This document shows positions 48,907 to 57,724 of a DNA stretch of 64,000 bases, in pieces. Made by a program: the position numbers and the translations under genes. Under the pieces are notes generated by a model. That model did not search any database, was not told the DNA's origin, and saw nothing but the letters and a program-made list of their open reading frames with translations. Position 1 is the first letter of the stretch. The number at the start of each line of letters is the position of its first letter. This DNA is from Kitasatospora sp. NBC_01287 (GTDB taxonomy: Bacteria; Actinomycetota; Actinomycetes; Streptomycetales; Streptomycetaceae): positions 2,952,501 to 3,016,500 of the forward strand of contig NZ_JAPEPB010000001.1 of assembly GCF_026340565.1 (NCBI RefSeq), written 5' to 3'.

Positions 48907-49668
48907 TCAGCCGAGCGGGGTCAGCCCGAGGCCGGCGCCCGGCGCGTCGGCGGCGCGCAGCGCGACCGTGCCGTGCGGGGCGGTCAGCCGCAGCCAGCCG
49001 CCCGCGCGGTGCGCGCTCAGCCGTGCGCCCGGCTGCAGGAAGCCGATCCGGTAGGCCGCGTGGGCGGCACGCAGCGGCAGCGCCGGGAGCGCGGTGAGCG
49101 GTCGGGACCAGATCTCGTCGGCGATGCCGTCCAGCACCGCGCGGGTCCGATGCTGCTCCGGCACCTGGGCCGTGCGCTCCTTGAACTCGCCCACCGCGGC
49201 CAGCAGCTGCGGGAGCACCCGCTCGGCGCCGATCACGCCCAGCGGCTGCCAGCCACCACGCGGCGGCAGCAGGCCCGCCCAGGCAGGCCCGGTCACCGGT
49301 GGCGGCACGGCGAGCGCGCCCCGCTCCTCGTCCACGCCCTCCAGCAACTGGCCCGCCGAGAGCGTCAGGTCGAGCAGCACGCCAGTACCGATGACGGCAC
49401 CGGCACCGGCCTGAGCCTTGGCGTCGGAGGCGAGCCGGGCGGTGCGGAGCGCGAGCACACCGGTGCTGCCGAGCGGCAGGCGTCCGTAGACGGCCAGCAC
49501 ACCGGCTCCGGCCTCCTGGTCGGCGCCGACCTCACCGGCGAGCGTCTGCAGGCGGACCGCGGCCGCGCGGTCGAACCGCAGCAGCCGCCCCAGGAACGCG
49601 CCGAGGTCGGCCGCCTCACGGGGATCGGCGAGGACGAGCCTGGCGGTACTGATCACGGGAGCGCTCAC
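48907..49668 (-). CDS. Conserved hypothetical protein
   Basis: A 253-residue soluble protein without a motif I recognise. The N-terminus VSAPVISTARLVLADPREAA leads to a helix (LGAFLGRLLRFDRAAAVRLQ), a beta-rich middle (GVLAVYGRLPLGSTGVLALR), a helical segment (AVGEFKERTAQVPEQHRTRA), and a C-terminal beta part (HRAGGWLRLTAPHGTVALRA). GTG 49668 is chosen because residues before it read as non-coding. It lies 38 bp downstream of the thioesterase gene on the same strand, and may be cotranscribed with it. Confidence 0.75.
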   Translation of the reverse strand: MSAPVISTARLVLADPREAADLGAFLGRLLRFDRAAAVRLQTLAGEVGADQEAGAGVLAVYGRLPLGSTGVLALRTARLASDAKAQAGAGAVIGTGVLLDLTLSAGQLLEGVDEERGALAVPPPVTGPAWAGLLPPRGGWQPLGVIGAERVLPQLLAAVGEFKERTAQVPEQHRTRAVLDGIADEIWSRPLTALPALPLRAAHAAYRIGFLQPGARLSAHRAGGWLRLTAPHGTVALRAADAPGAGLGLTPLG

Positions 49669-49706
49669 ACTTCGTTTCGTCCGGTCCGGGTACGTCTCGG
49701 CGTCGG

Positions 49707-50192
49707 TCAGGCGGCCGCGGGCACCTTGTCGCCCCGCTCGCTCCTCGCCGCCACCTGGTCCACCTCGTCCGGCTCGTCCATGAAGCGGCTGAGGAACTCC
49801 CGCTCCACCGGGCTGATCCGGCGCGGACGGGCGTTCTTCAGGTCGTACGGGACCACGACCGTGGAAGCCCGGACGTAGACCGTCTCGGTGCCGTCCTCGG
49901 CGATGTCCTTCACCTCGTAGCGGACGGTGAGCGAGGCCCCGCCGATCCTGGTCACCCAGGTCTCGATGGTCACCGGCGTCGGACGGTGCACCAGCGGCAG
50001 CTTGTAGTCGATCTCGTGCCGCGCCACCACCGAGCCGCCCGCGAACTCGCCCGCCCCGGCCTCGGCGGCCTGGGTGAACATGAAGTCGATCCGGGCCTCC
50101 TCCAGGTAGCGCAGGAAGACCACGTTGTTCACATGGCCGAAGGCGTCCATGTCGGACCACCGCAACGGGCAGGCGTAGATGTGGCGCGCCAC
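49707..50192 (-). CDS. 4-hydroxybenzoyl-CoA thioesterase-like (hotdog) protein
   Basis: A 161-residue acyl-CoA thioesterase of the 4HBT/YbgC type. CPLRWSDMDAFGHVNNVVFL carries the catalytic Asp and the HVNN turn; ARIDFMF, RHEIDYKLPLVHRPTPVTIE and VRASTVVVPYDL give the hotdog strands. It hydrolyses a short- or medium-chain acyl-CoA. GTG 50192 is set by GAAGGAGAG, 6 nt upstream; an ATG at 50213 is less likely. It follows the EttA gene on the same strand, with a hairpin between. Confidence 0.9.
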   Translation of the reverse strand: MARHIYACPLRWSDMDAFGHVNNVVFLRYLEEARIDFMFTQAAEAGAGEFAGGSVVARHEIDYKLPLVHRPTPVTIETWVTRIGGASLTVRYEVKDIAEDGTETVYVRASTVVVPYDLKNARPRRISPVEREFLSRFMDEPDEVDQVAARSERGDKVPAAA

Positions 50193-50222
50193 GAACGTCT
50201 CTCCTTCTTCCACTCACTCGAT

Positions 50223-50261
50223 CGGCCCGGCCGGGCACCGCAGGGGTACCCGACCGGGCCG
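50223..50261 (-). terminator. Hairpin between the EttA and thioesterase genes
   Basis: CGGCCCGG (50223-50230) pairs with CCGGGCCG (50254-50261), and inner GGG/CCC pairs can extend it. It follows the EttA stop by 26 bp. Confidence 0.55.
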
Positions 50262-50286
50262 CTACCGCATCACCGCTGACCGAAGG

Positions 50287-51951
<1,665 letters not shown>

Positions 51952-52088
51952 GTGAGATCGCTCCGGCGTCGTCGAGGAGTGTTTCAGGCTGTCAGCTTTC
52001 CATTGTGCCGCACCGGACGTCCCACCCCGAACCCGCAGCCGGGGGCGCGACGGGCGGGAGCAGCCGGGGCGGGGGCGGCAGACCGACG

Positions 52089-52133
52089 GACGCCAGTGGC
52101 CTGGCCCCGCGAAGGGACCAGGCCACTGGCGTC
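52089..52133 (-). terminator. Strong hairpin downstream of the thioester adhesin gene
   Basis: A perfect 16-bp stem: GACGCCAGTGGCCTGG (52089-52104) with its complement at 52118-52133. It lies 102 bp beyond the adhesin stop and upstream of the EttA gene. A low-complexity CTAC/CTAA run occupies 52204-52232 between them. Confidence 0.85.
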
Positions 52134-52234
52134 TGTCAGGTATCGGCGGCCGCGCCTCGGCTTCGGACCTCAAGTGCCCGACGCCGAACCGCGGCCGCCC
52201 TCCCTACTGCCTACCTAACTACCTACCTACTGCC

Positions 52235-53515
52235 TCAGGCAGTGGTGCGGCTGTGCCGACCGCGGCGGCGCATCATGAACACCGCGCCACCGCCGAGCAG
52301 CACCAGCGCACCGGCGACACTCGCGATCAACGGAGTGGACCCGCCACCACCGGTGAAGGCCAGGCTCTTGCCTCCCGTGCTGCTCGGGCTGCTCGAAGCA
52401 CTCGGCACCGGGGCAGCGGCGGAGGTGCTCGGCGAAACACTCTTGCTGGGAGTGGTGCTGGGGGTGGTGCTGGGGGTGGCCGAGCCGGACGGCGTGGCCG
52501 AGGGGCTCGGGGACGAGGACGTGGTGGCCACGGTCCAGCTGACAGTGGCAGTGGCCTTGACCGTGTTGGTCTGGCTGCCCGCCAGGATCAGGGACTGGCT
52601 GTGGTCAGTCGGCGTGTAGTTGAGGCTGCGGAACGCCCGACCGACCTGCACCTCGACCGAGGTGCTGGCGGAGATGGTCGCCGACCCGGCACTCGCGCCG
52701 GCCGGAGCCTTCACGTAAAGCTTGTCGCCGTCCTTCGCGGGCTTGATCAGCTTGCCGCTCTTGTCGGACAGGACGACGGTGCCGGTGGCGTCCGTGAAGA
52801 CCACACCGGCCTTGCTGGAGATCTCATCGAGCTGAGCGGTGACGGCGGCACCCGTGGTCGCGATCGTGATCGGCCCGAGCGGCGCACCGGGGGCGCCGGC
52901 GGCACCGGGCGCGGTCAGGGTCAGGGTCGGGGTCACCGACTGGGTCGGCTGCTTCACGTCCGTCGCGTTGGCGATGAGGTACGTGGCCAGCGCCGCGGCC
53001 GTGGAATCGACCGGAACCGCCTTCACGTGGTCGGAGTAGGTCCAGATCGCCGCCTGGGTACCGGCCGCCGCCTCGTCCGCCGTGAGCGGAGCACCCTTGA
53101 TGTCCTTGCTCAGGGCGGTCAGGTCGCTCACCTGCGGGTAGGAGTTCTGCAGGATCCAGTTGATCTTGCCGGCGTCCGGGTTGGTCGCGAGCGAGATACC
53201 CGACCAGTCGCTCTCCTGGTACTTCGCGCCGGTCTGGGTCTCGTTGTGGAGATCGATGCAGTAGGTGTCGAACTCGGTGCCGTCGGCCGCCTTGAGGACG
53301 ATCAGGCCGCCGCCGGCGTTCCAGCTGCCGTCGTTGATCGTGATCTGACCACCGGACTTCAGGCCGTCCTGGAGCGTCGCGACCGCTCCGGAACCGCCGG
53401 TGCCACTGTCCGCGACAGCCGCACTCGCGATCGCGAGCCCGCCACCGACCATCATGCTCGACGCGAGCATGACAGAGGTTATGCGGGAGATCCCCCGCCG
53501 TTGCATGTGGTACAT
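52235..53515 (-). CDS. Thioester-domain surface protein with LAFTG sortase signal
   Basis: A 426-residue secreted adhesin-like protein. A Sec signal peptide (~1-36) leads to a thioester domain (~40-205). Cys86 in DTYCIDLHN and Gln154 in AAGTQAAIWTYSD are the pair that forms an internal Cys-Gln thioester able to bind host or surface amines. An Ig-like domain (~210-335), a Ser/Pro/Thr stalk (~340-380), then LAFTG (385-389), a TM helix and RRRGRHSR form the anchor; LAxTG is the motif for actinobacterial class E sortase. ATG 53515 has GGAGGGG upstream. In streptomycetes such proteins may serve aerial hyphae or attachment (inference). Confidence 0.9.
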   Translation of the reverse strand: MYHMQRRGISRITSVMLASSMMVGGGLAIASAAVADSGTGGSGAVATLQDGLKSGGQITINDGSWNAGGGLIVLKAADGTEFDTYCIDLHNETQTGAKYQESDWSGISLATNPDAGKINWILQNSYPQVSDLTALSKDIKGAPLTADEAAAGTQAAIWTYSDHVKAVPVDSTAAALATYLIANATDVKQPTQSVTPTLTLTAPGAAGAPGAPLGPITIATTGAAVTAQLDEISSKAGVVFTDATGTVVLSDKSGKLIKPAKDGDKLYVKAPAGASAGSATISASTSVEVQVGRAFRSLNYTPTDHSQSLILAGSQTNTVKATATVSWTVATTSSSPSPSATPSGSATPSTTPSTTPSKSVSPSTSAAAPVPSASSSPSSTGGKSLAFTGGGGSTPLIASVAGALVLLGGGAVFMMRRRGRHSRTTA

Positions 53516-54000
53516 GAATGACCCCTCCGGGCAGGGCCGCGCCCATGACGGCCCGCCGTGCAATGCCGCGCTTCTGGCGCTGCCGCACTTGTATGAACCA
53601 GACGCATCATATTGAGAACCACCGACAAGCAAACCTGAATGTCTAACGATGCGACTTCTGTATCGGAATTGTTATCAAACAGGTTGCTCGCGCGTCCACC
53701 TGACGGAGCGCCAGATATTCGTCACTTTATCGACTCTCTGACCTTCCCCCACCGCCCATTGCACGGTCTGCGACGAGAAGTGTCGCTGAAAGCTCAACTA
53801 ACGCTCAAGAGCCGGGCTCCTTATGACCGCTGACCGGCATGGCGCCGACCACCGCTTCTTTCCCCGCCCGCCCTCGATGTATCGGCTCAGCCCGCGCACC
53901 GCCGGCCGCCGAACCGCCACCAGGCAGGCCACCATCGGACAGGGCCGCGCCCACCGCGCTGCCCACTGCCGCGCGCTCGACCCGCCGGCACCACGCCGCT
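53516..54000. other. Control region upstream of the thioester adhesin gene
   Basis: No credible gene. It is less GC-rich than its surroundings around 53600-53830. On the minus strand TATGAT (53611-53606) is a good -10 candidate, with a poor -35 (TTGCTT, 15 nt away). The region may carry regulatory sites for the surface-protein gene; I see no clean palindrome. Confidence 0.5.
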
Positions 54001-54135
54001 CACATCACAGCCGCTCGGATCACAGCCGCTCACACCGCTGCTTCTGACATCACGGCCGTTGGCATCGCGGCCGTTCACACCGTGGCCCTTCACGTCGCGG
54101 GCGTTCAGACCGCAGCCGTTCAGACCGCAGCCGTT
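54001..54135. repeat. Nine 15-bp tandem repeats beside the SSB stop codon
   Basis: Nine consecutive units of the type CAGACCGCAGCCGTT or CACATCACAGCCGCT, with partial units at either end. The units next to the gene are identical and the distant ones diverge. The SSB stop (54135-54137) falls at the array edge. Confidence 0.92.
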
Positions 54136-54983
54136 CAGACAGCGACCACCCCACCCTCCGACCCGAGCCGACGCCCCTGCCCCTCCGGCGCCCGGCCGGC
54201 CCCGCGCCCCGCCCTCGGCGGCCGCGACGACGCCGCACCCTGCGTGGCTCGAGACGCCCGCGCAGCACGCCCCGCCGGGGAACCGGAGGCACCCTCTTCG
54301 CCCTCTTCGCCCTCTTCGCCGTCGGCGCCACGCACCTCACGCGCCCCAGAAGACTCGGTGGACCCTGCGACCACCGCCAACTCACCCGCAACAGCACGGC
54401 CGTTCGCACACGGCTCGGCGCTCACCGCGACACCCACCCCTACGCCCGCGTTGGCATCGCCACCGGCCCCATCCGCTTCACCCGACCGTGCCCCCTGCGC
54501 CGCCCGCTCTGCCCGCTCCGCCTGCGTGGCCCGGTATTCACGGATCGCCGCCGTGATCCACTCCGGCACCGCCTCGCCCGCGGTCCCGCCCACCGGCTGC
54601 GCCGGCACCACCTCGGAGCGACCGCGCACCGCCCACCGAAACGCTGAGGTGCCACGGCCGAGATCGTGCCCCACCGAGCGGGCGTCGATCTCCACCGCGT
54701 TGCGACGCCTGCCCTCCTCCTCCCACTCCCTGATCCGCAACCGCCCGCAGACCAGCACCGGATCACCCTTGCCGAGCGAACTCACCACATTCGTGGCCAG
54801 CCCGCGCCACACCGTCACCGTGACCCAGTTGGTGTCACCGTCGACCCACTCGCTGCGCGCCCGGTCGTAGCGCCGCTCGGTCGCCGCGAGCCGGAAGTTG
54901 GCCGTCGGCACTCCCGCAGCGGTCTGTCCGTAGCTAACCGCCGAGGCGACATTTCCGATCATCGTCACCAGAGTCTCGTTCAC
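54135..54983 (-). CDS. Single-stranded DNA-binding protein (SsbB-like)
   Basis: A 282-residue SSB. The OB fold covers ~1-110: VNETLVTMIGNVASAVSYGQ, FRLAATERRYDRARSEWVDG, TVTVWRGLATNVVSSLGKGD, VLVCGRLRIREWEEEGRRR. The long C-terminus (~110-282) is Ala/Gly/Arg/Glu-rich with an EEGEEGEEG run and lacks the DDDIPF-type acidic tip that recruits partner proteins, so this resembles the second, specialised streptomycete SSB (SsbB), involved in sporulation chromosome segregation or natural uptake-like processes, rather than the main SsbA. GTG 54983 has GGAGGG upstream; ATG 54998 is in frame. Confidence 0.88.
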   Translation of the reverse strand: MNETLVTMIGNVASAVSYGQTAAGVPTANFRLAATERRYDRARSEWVDGDTNWVTVTVWRGLATNVVSSLGKGDPVLVCGRLRIREWEEEGRRRNAVEIDARSVGHDLGRGTSAFRWAVRGRSEVVPAQPVGGTAGEAVPEWITAAIREYRATQAERAERAAQGARSGEADGAGGDANAGVGVGVAVSAEPCANGRAVAGELAVVAGSTESSGAREVRGADGEEGEEGEEGASGSPAGRAARASRATQGAASSRPPRAGRGAGRAPEGQGRRLGSEGGVVAV

Positions 54984-55005
54984 AGCAGCCCTCCGCATTT
55001 CTCGT

Positions 55006-55028
55006 GTTTCTCCGTCCTCCGGAGAAAC
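55006..55028 (-). promoter_or_regulatory. Stem-loop in the SSB 5' leader
   Basis: GTTTCTCCG (55006-55014) pairs with CGGAGAAAC (55020-55028) over a 5-nt loop, 22 nt before the start codon. It could be a transcription or translation control element. Confidence 0.5.
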
Positions 55029-55087
55029 CTCCGACTGCTGCTGATGATGTCCGGTTCGACGAGCACAGGATCAGGATCTTTTATTTC

Positions 55088-55113
55088 TGTGGATAACCAG
55101 CACCTGTGGACAG
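55088..55113. promoter_or_regulatory. Two DnaA-box-like sites upstream of the SSB gene
   Basis: TGTGGATAA (55088-55096) is the complement of the classical DnaA box TTATCCACA. TGTGGACAG (55105-55113) is the complement of CTGTCCACA, close to the streptomycete box TTGTCCACA. They are 17 bp apart in the same orientation. A weaker CTGTCCACG lies near 55225-55235. Two boxes do not make an origin; control of ssb by DnaA is a possibility. Confidence 0.5.
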
Positions 55114-55578
55114 CTTTGCCATCCTTTGGCAATACCATTCTCATGGCTGACAATCACGGCATTCTGCGTGCATGACAAGATGACCCCCACTGCCCCGCCC
55201 CCACCCCCTGAACGAGTGGCTCCAAGGGCGCTCTGTCCACGTCATCCGACCGGACGAACCGAAATCCCGCCCGCGCCCGGCCCTCGCCCAACCGTCACGT
55301 TCCCAACACACCCTGCTACCAGCACGGCAAGTCCATAACGGGTGAGGAGACATCGCCGTAACGACTGCACAACGTCCGGCAGCAAGGCACCCCGCAATGC
55401 TGCACCCCGCTCGTCCACCTGCGATTATCAGACCGCTCTGGCGAGGCCGACACACCAGCTCCACCGGTGGAAAGCCGAGCAAGGCGTCCATACCCCCTTA
55501 TCCTGTCCCCGGCAGGACAAGGACCACCCCCACCCAGGGATAAGCCACCAGCCCCCACTCGGGCCCAACTCCCGCCCC
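55114..55578. other. Intergenic region between ssb control region and tRNA-Arg
   Basis: 465 bp with no convincing coding frame. It holds the upstream region of the tRNA gene. I see no clear promoter boxes, repeats or hairpins apart from a few short GC-rich inverted repeats. Confidence 0.55.
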
Positions 55579-55651
55579 GCCCCCGTAGCTCAGCGGAAAG
55601 AGCAGGTGCCTTCTAAGCACTTGGCCGCAGGTTCGAGTCCTGCCGGGGGCA
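55579..55651 (+). tRNA. tRNA-Arg (anticodon UCU)
   Basis: 73 nt. The acceptor stem GCCCCCG (55579-55585) pairs with CGGGGGC (55644-55650), followed by discriminator A651. The D-arm contains AGCTCAGCGGAAAGAGC. The anticodon loop is CTTCTAA (anticodon TCT, codons AGA/AGG), and the T-arm contains GGTTCGAGTCC. The CCA end is not encoded, as usual in streptomycetes. Confidence 0.95.
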
Positions 55652-55656
55652 CAGCC

Positions 55657-55691
55657 GCGCCCCGCCGATCCGAGCCGGATCAGCGGGGCGC
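55657..55691 (+). terminator. Terminator after tRNA-Arg
   Basis: GCGCCCCGC (55657-55665) pairs with GCGGGGCGC (55683-55691), and an inner GATCCG-AGC-CGGATC stem completes the hairpin. TTTC follows. Confidence 0.88.
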
Positions 55692-56127
55692 TTTCGCAGC
55701 TCAGGGCAGTGGAAGTCGCACGAAGCCGCAGCCGCCTGTCCGAAGGCCGGGCAGCCCGCCCCCGCCCGCCGTCCGGCCGGCTCGCGCCGTGCGCACTTGG
55801 TGCCCAGCGTCACCGCTTCGGCGAGCCAAGCCGACTTCCGGACGCTGCCCGAGGTGACAGCGCCGCCGTCTTCGCTTGCGAGCCAGGTGAGGCGGCGAAC
55901 GCAGCACCGCCAAGCCACCCCCCGACACCGTCGAGGCCCGGACTCGAATCGCGCCCTCACGGATCCGCCCAGCCCGGCCCAGCACGGCCCAGCACGGCCT
56001 CGCCCCGCCCGACCCAGCCCGGCCCAGCACGACAGCACGCGGAGCAGCGCAGCATCGCCCCGACCTGATTGACCGTCAGATCACCATGACTCGCGCACCA
56101 CTTGCTGCTCGATCAGCCCAGCTCAGC
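55692..56127. other. Intergenic region after tRNA-Arg
   Basis: 436 bp without a supported gene. It contains GGCCCAGCAC-type repeats around 55975-56035 and a CAGCT/CTCAG pentamer run at about 56118-56140 that overlaps the stop of the next gene. No direct repeat of the tRNA 3' end was noticed, so no integrated element is indicated here. Confidence 0.6.
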
Positions 56128-56895
56128 TCAGCTCAGCTGCAGCCGCCCAGCGAGCCCGGCCGCGGCGAAGGCGGCCAGCAGGGCCTCGCGGCCCTCGGTG
56201 AAGTGGGCCCAGCTGTCGAAGTGGGCGGGCACCACCCGGCGGGCGTCGAGGACGGCGGCGGCTTCGGCGGCCTGGGCGCTGTCCAGGGTGAGCAGCGCGC
56301 CGTCGAAGAGGGGGGTTCGGGCGCCACCGGCGAAGAGGACGGCGGTGTCGATCGGGCCGAAGCGTTCGGCGATCTCCTTGACCAGTTCGAGTGACGCGTT
56401 GTCGCCGCTGATGTAGACGGTCGGCAGGTCGGCGGCGGTCAGCAGGAAGCCGATCACCTGGCCGGTCACCGGCTCGCAGCCGTCGGGCCCGTGCAGGGCC
56501 GGGGCGGCGGTGACGGTCACGGTGCCGCCGTCCGGCCGGGTCAGCTCGACGGACGCCCACGGGGCGAGCCCTTGCGCGGTGCCGCCGAGGCGGTCGGCGC
56601 CGCCAGTGGTGGTGAGCACGAGCGGGACGTCGGCGAGCAGCGCGCGGCCCGACCTGTCCAGGTTGTCGGGGTGCTCGTCGTGCGAGAGCAGGACCGCGTC
56701 GACCGGGCCGAGCTCGGCGGGGGAGATCGCGGCGGGGGCGGTCTTGGTCAGGATGGTGGCGCCATCGCGCTGATAGTCGCCAGGCACGTCGAAGGTGGGG
56801 TCGGTGAGGAAGCGCAGGCCGCCGAACTCGATGAGGGCGGTCGGGCCGCCGAAGACGCGGATGGGGGTCTGCTCGGGGGTCAGGTCGTTCGCCAT
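56128..56895 (-). CDS. Metallo-beta-lactamase-fold hydrolase (UlaG-like)
   Basis: A 255-residue protein of the MBL-fold superfamily. FGGPTALIEFGGLRFLTDPT and AVLLSHDEHPDNLDRSGRAL give the first metal motif (HDEHPDNLD, a variant of HxHxDH). PALHGPDG, TVYISGDNASLELVKEIAER (metal-bridging Asp) and VVPAHFDSWAHF (His) complete it. The layout is like UlaG/L-ascorbate-lactonase-type hydrolases; the substrate is unknown. The ATG at 56895 is preceded by GAGGAAC. It is divergent from the CGNR regulator with a short shared spacer, so it is a likely target of that protein (inference). Confidence 0.85.
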   Translation of the reverse strand: MANDLTPEQTPIRVFGGPTALIEFGGLRFLTDPTFDVPGDYQRDGATILTKTAPAAISPAELGPVDAVLLSHDEHPDNLDRSGRALLADVPLVLTTTGGADRLGGTAQGLAPWASVELTRPDGGTVTVTAAPALHGPDGCEPVTGQVIGFLLTAADLPTVYISGDNASLELVKEIAERFGPIDTAVLFAGGARTPLFDGALLTLDSAQAAEAAAVLDARRVVPAHFDSWAHFTEGREALLAAFAAAGLAGRLQLS

Positions 56896-56903
56896 GTCAG
56901 TTC

Positions 56904-56955
56904 CTCACGAGAAAGTCGTTGTTTTGCCGTGAGAGAAACCTAGCCCGCCCTCACG
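56904..56955. promoter_or_regulatory. Repeated CTCACG motifs between the MBL and CGNR genes
   Basis: CTCACG at 56904-56909, CGTGAG at 56928-56933 and CTCACG at 56950-56955 form two overlapping inverted repeats (spacing 18 and 16 bp), each followed by RGAA or AGAA. Candidate operators for the divergently encoded CGNR protein. Confidence 0.45.
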
Positions 56956-56974
56956 GAGAAGCGCAAGGTTTAAC

Positions 56975-57604
56975 ATGAGAGGCATGACGGAGACTGTGAC
57001 CCCCACCCGCGCCCCGCTGCCTCCCGCGCCGGGCGCGGACGAGCACGTCGCGCTCGACTTCGCCAACAGCGACCTGGTACTGCCCGCCGGGCCGCTCGAC
57101 CTGCTCGACACCCCCTCCGCATGCACGCGCTGGCTGGTCGAGCACGACCTCGCGCCGGCCGACGCCGTCCTCTACGAGTTCTGCGCCGGCCGACTGCGCG
57201 AGCTGCGCGCCCACCTGCGGGCGCTGCTCGCCTCCCGCACCACCGGCACCCCGGCCCCACCGGAGTCCCTGTGCGCCGTGAACACCGCGCTCACCACCGC
57301 GCCCTCGGCCGCCCTGCTGCACTGGGACTCCACCCAGGGCCTGCACCGCGCCCCCGTCCACCCCGCCGACCGGGTCGCCGAGCACGCGATGGCCGTCATC
57401 GCCGCCGACGCCGCCGAACTCCTCACCGGCCCCGACGCCGAACGCCTCGCCTCCTGCGGCGGCAGCCCGTGCACCCGCTACCTCGTCCGCACCCACGCCG
57501 CCCGCCACTGGTGCTCCACCCGCTGCGGCGACCGGGTCCGCGCCGCCCGTGCCTACGCGCGGCGCCAGCAGGCGAAGGAGCGGCAACCGGTGACAGGGGG
57601 CTGA
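56975..57604 (+). CDS. CGNR zinc-finger / ABATE-domain regulator
   Basis: A 209-residue protein. The N-terminal ABATE-like helical domain (~15-130; LDFANSDLVLPAGPLDLLDT, CTRWLVEHDLAPADAVLYEF) probably binds a ligand. The C-terminal CGNR-type zinc finger (~158-200) has Cys158/Cys163 (SCGGSPC) and Cys178/Cys182 (WCSTRCGDRVRAARAYARR); here CGDR replaces CGNR. It is a probable stress-responsive transcription regulator. ATG 56975 or the internal ATG 56984 may be the start. Divergent from the MBL-fold gene. Confidence 0.85.
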   Translation: MRGMTETVTPTRAPLPPAPGADEHVALDFANSDLVLPAGPLDLLDTPSACTRWLVEHDLAPADAVLYEFCAGRLRELRAHLRALLASRTTGTPAPPESLCAVNTALTTAPSAALLHWDSTQGLHRAPVHPADRVAEHAMAVIAADAAELLTGPDAERLASCGGSPCTRYLVRTHAARHWCSTRCGDRVRAARAYARRQQAKERQPVTGG

Positions 57605-57724
57605 GCGGGCGGGCGGTGCCGTGCTGGAGCCCTCGCCCGGGCGGGCGGCTGAAACCGGTTTGCCCGGATGCCGGGCCACCGGCGATCATCCTGGGGACCT
57701 GGCACCCCCGACCACCGGAGACAC

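Noticed and set aside
55088-55113. Chromosomal origin of replication
   Set aside because: Only two good DnaA boxes and no dnaA/dnaN neighbours; an origin in this group has many boxes.
55613-56038. Minus-strand frame ending CPRQDSNLRPSA
   Set aside because: This ending is a well-known artefact of translating a tRNA gene; it overlaps tRNA-Arg and has no start signals.
55579-56127. Integrative element at tRNA-Arg
   Set aside because: No integrase gene and no noticed repeat of the tRNA 3' end downstream.
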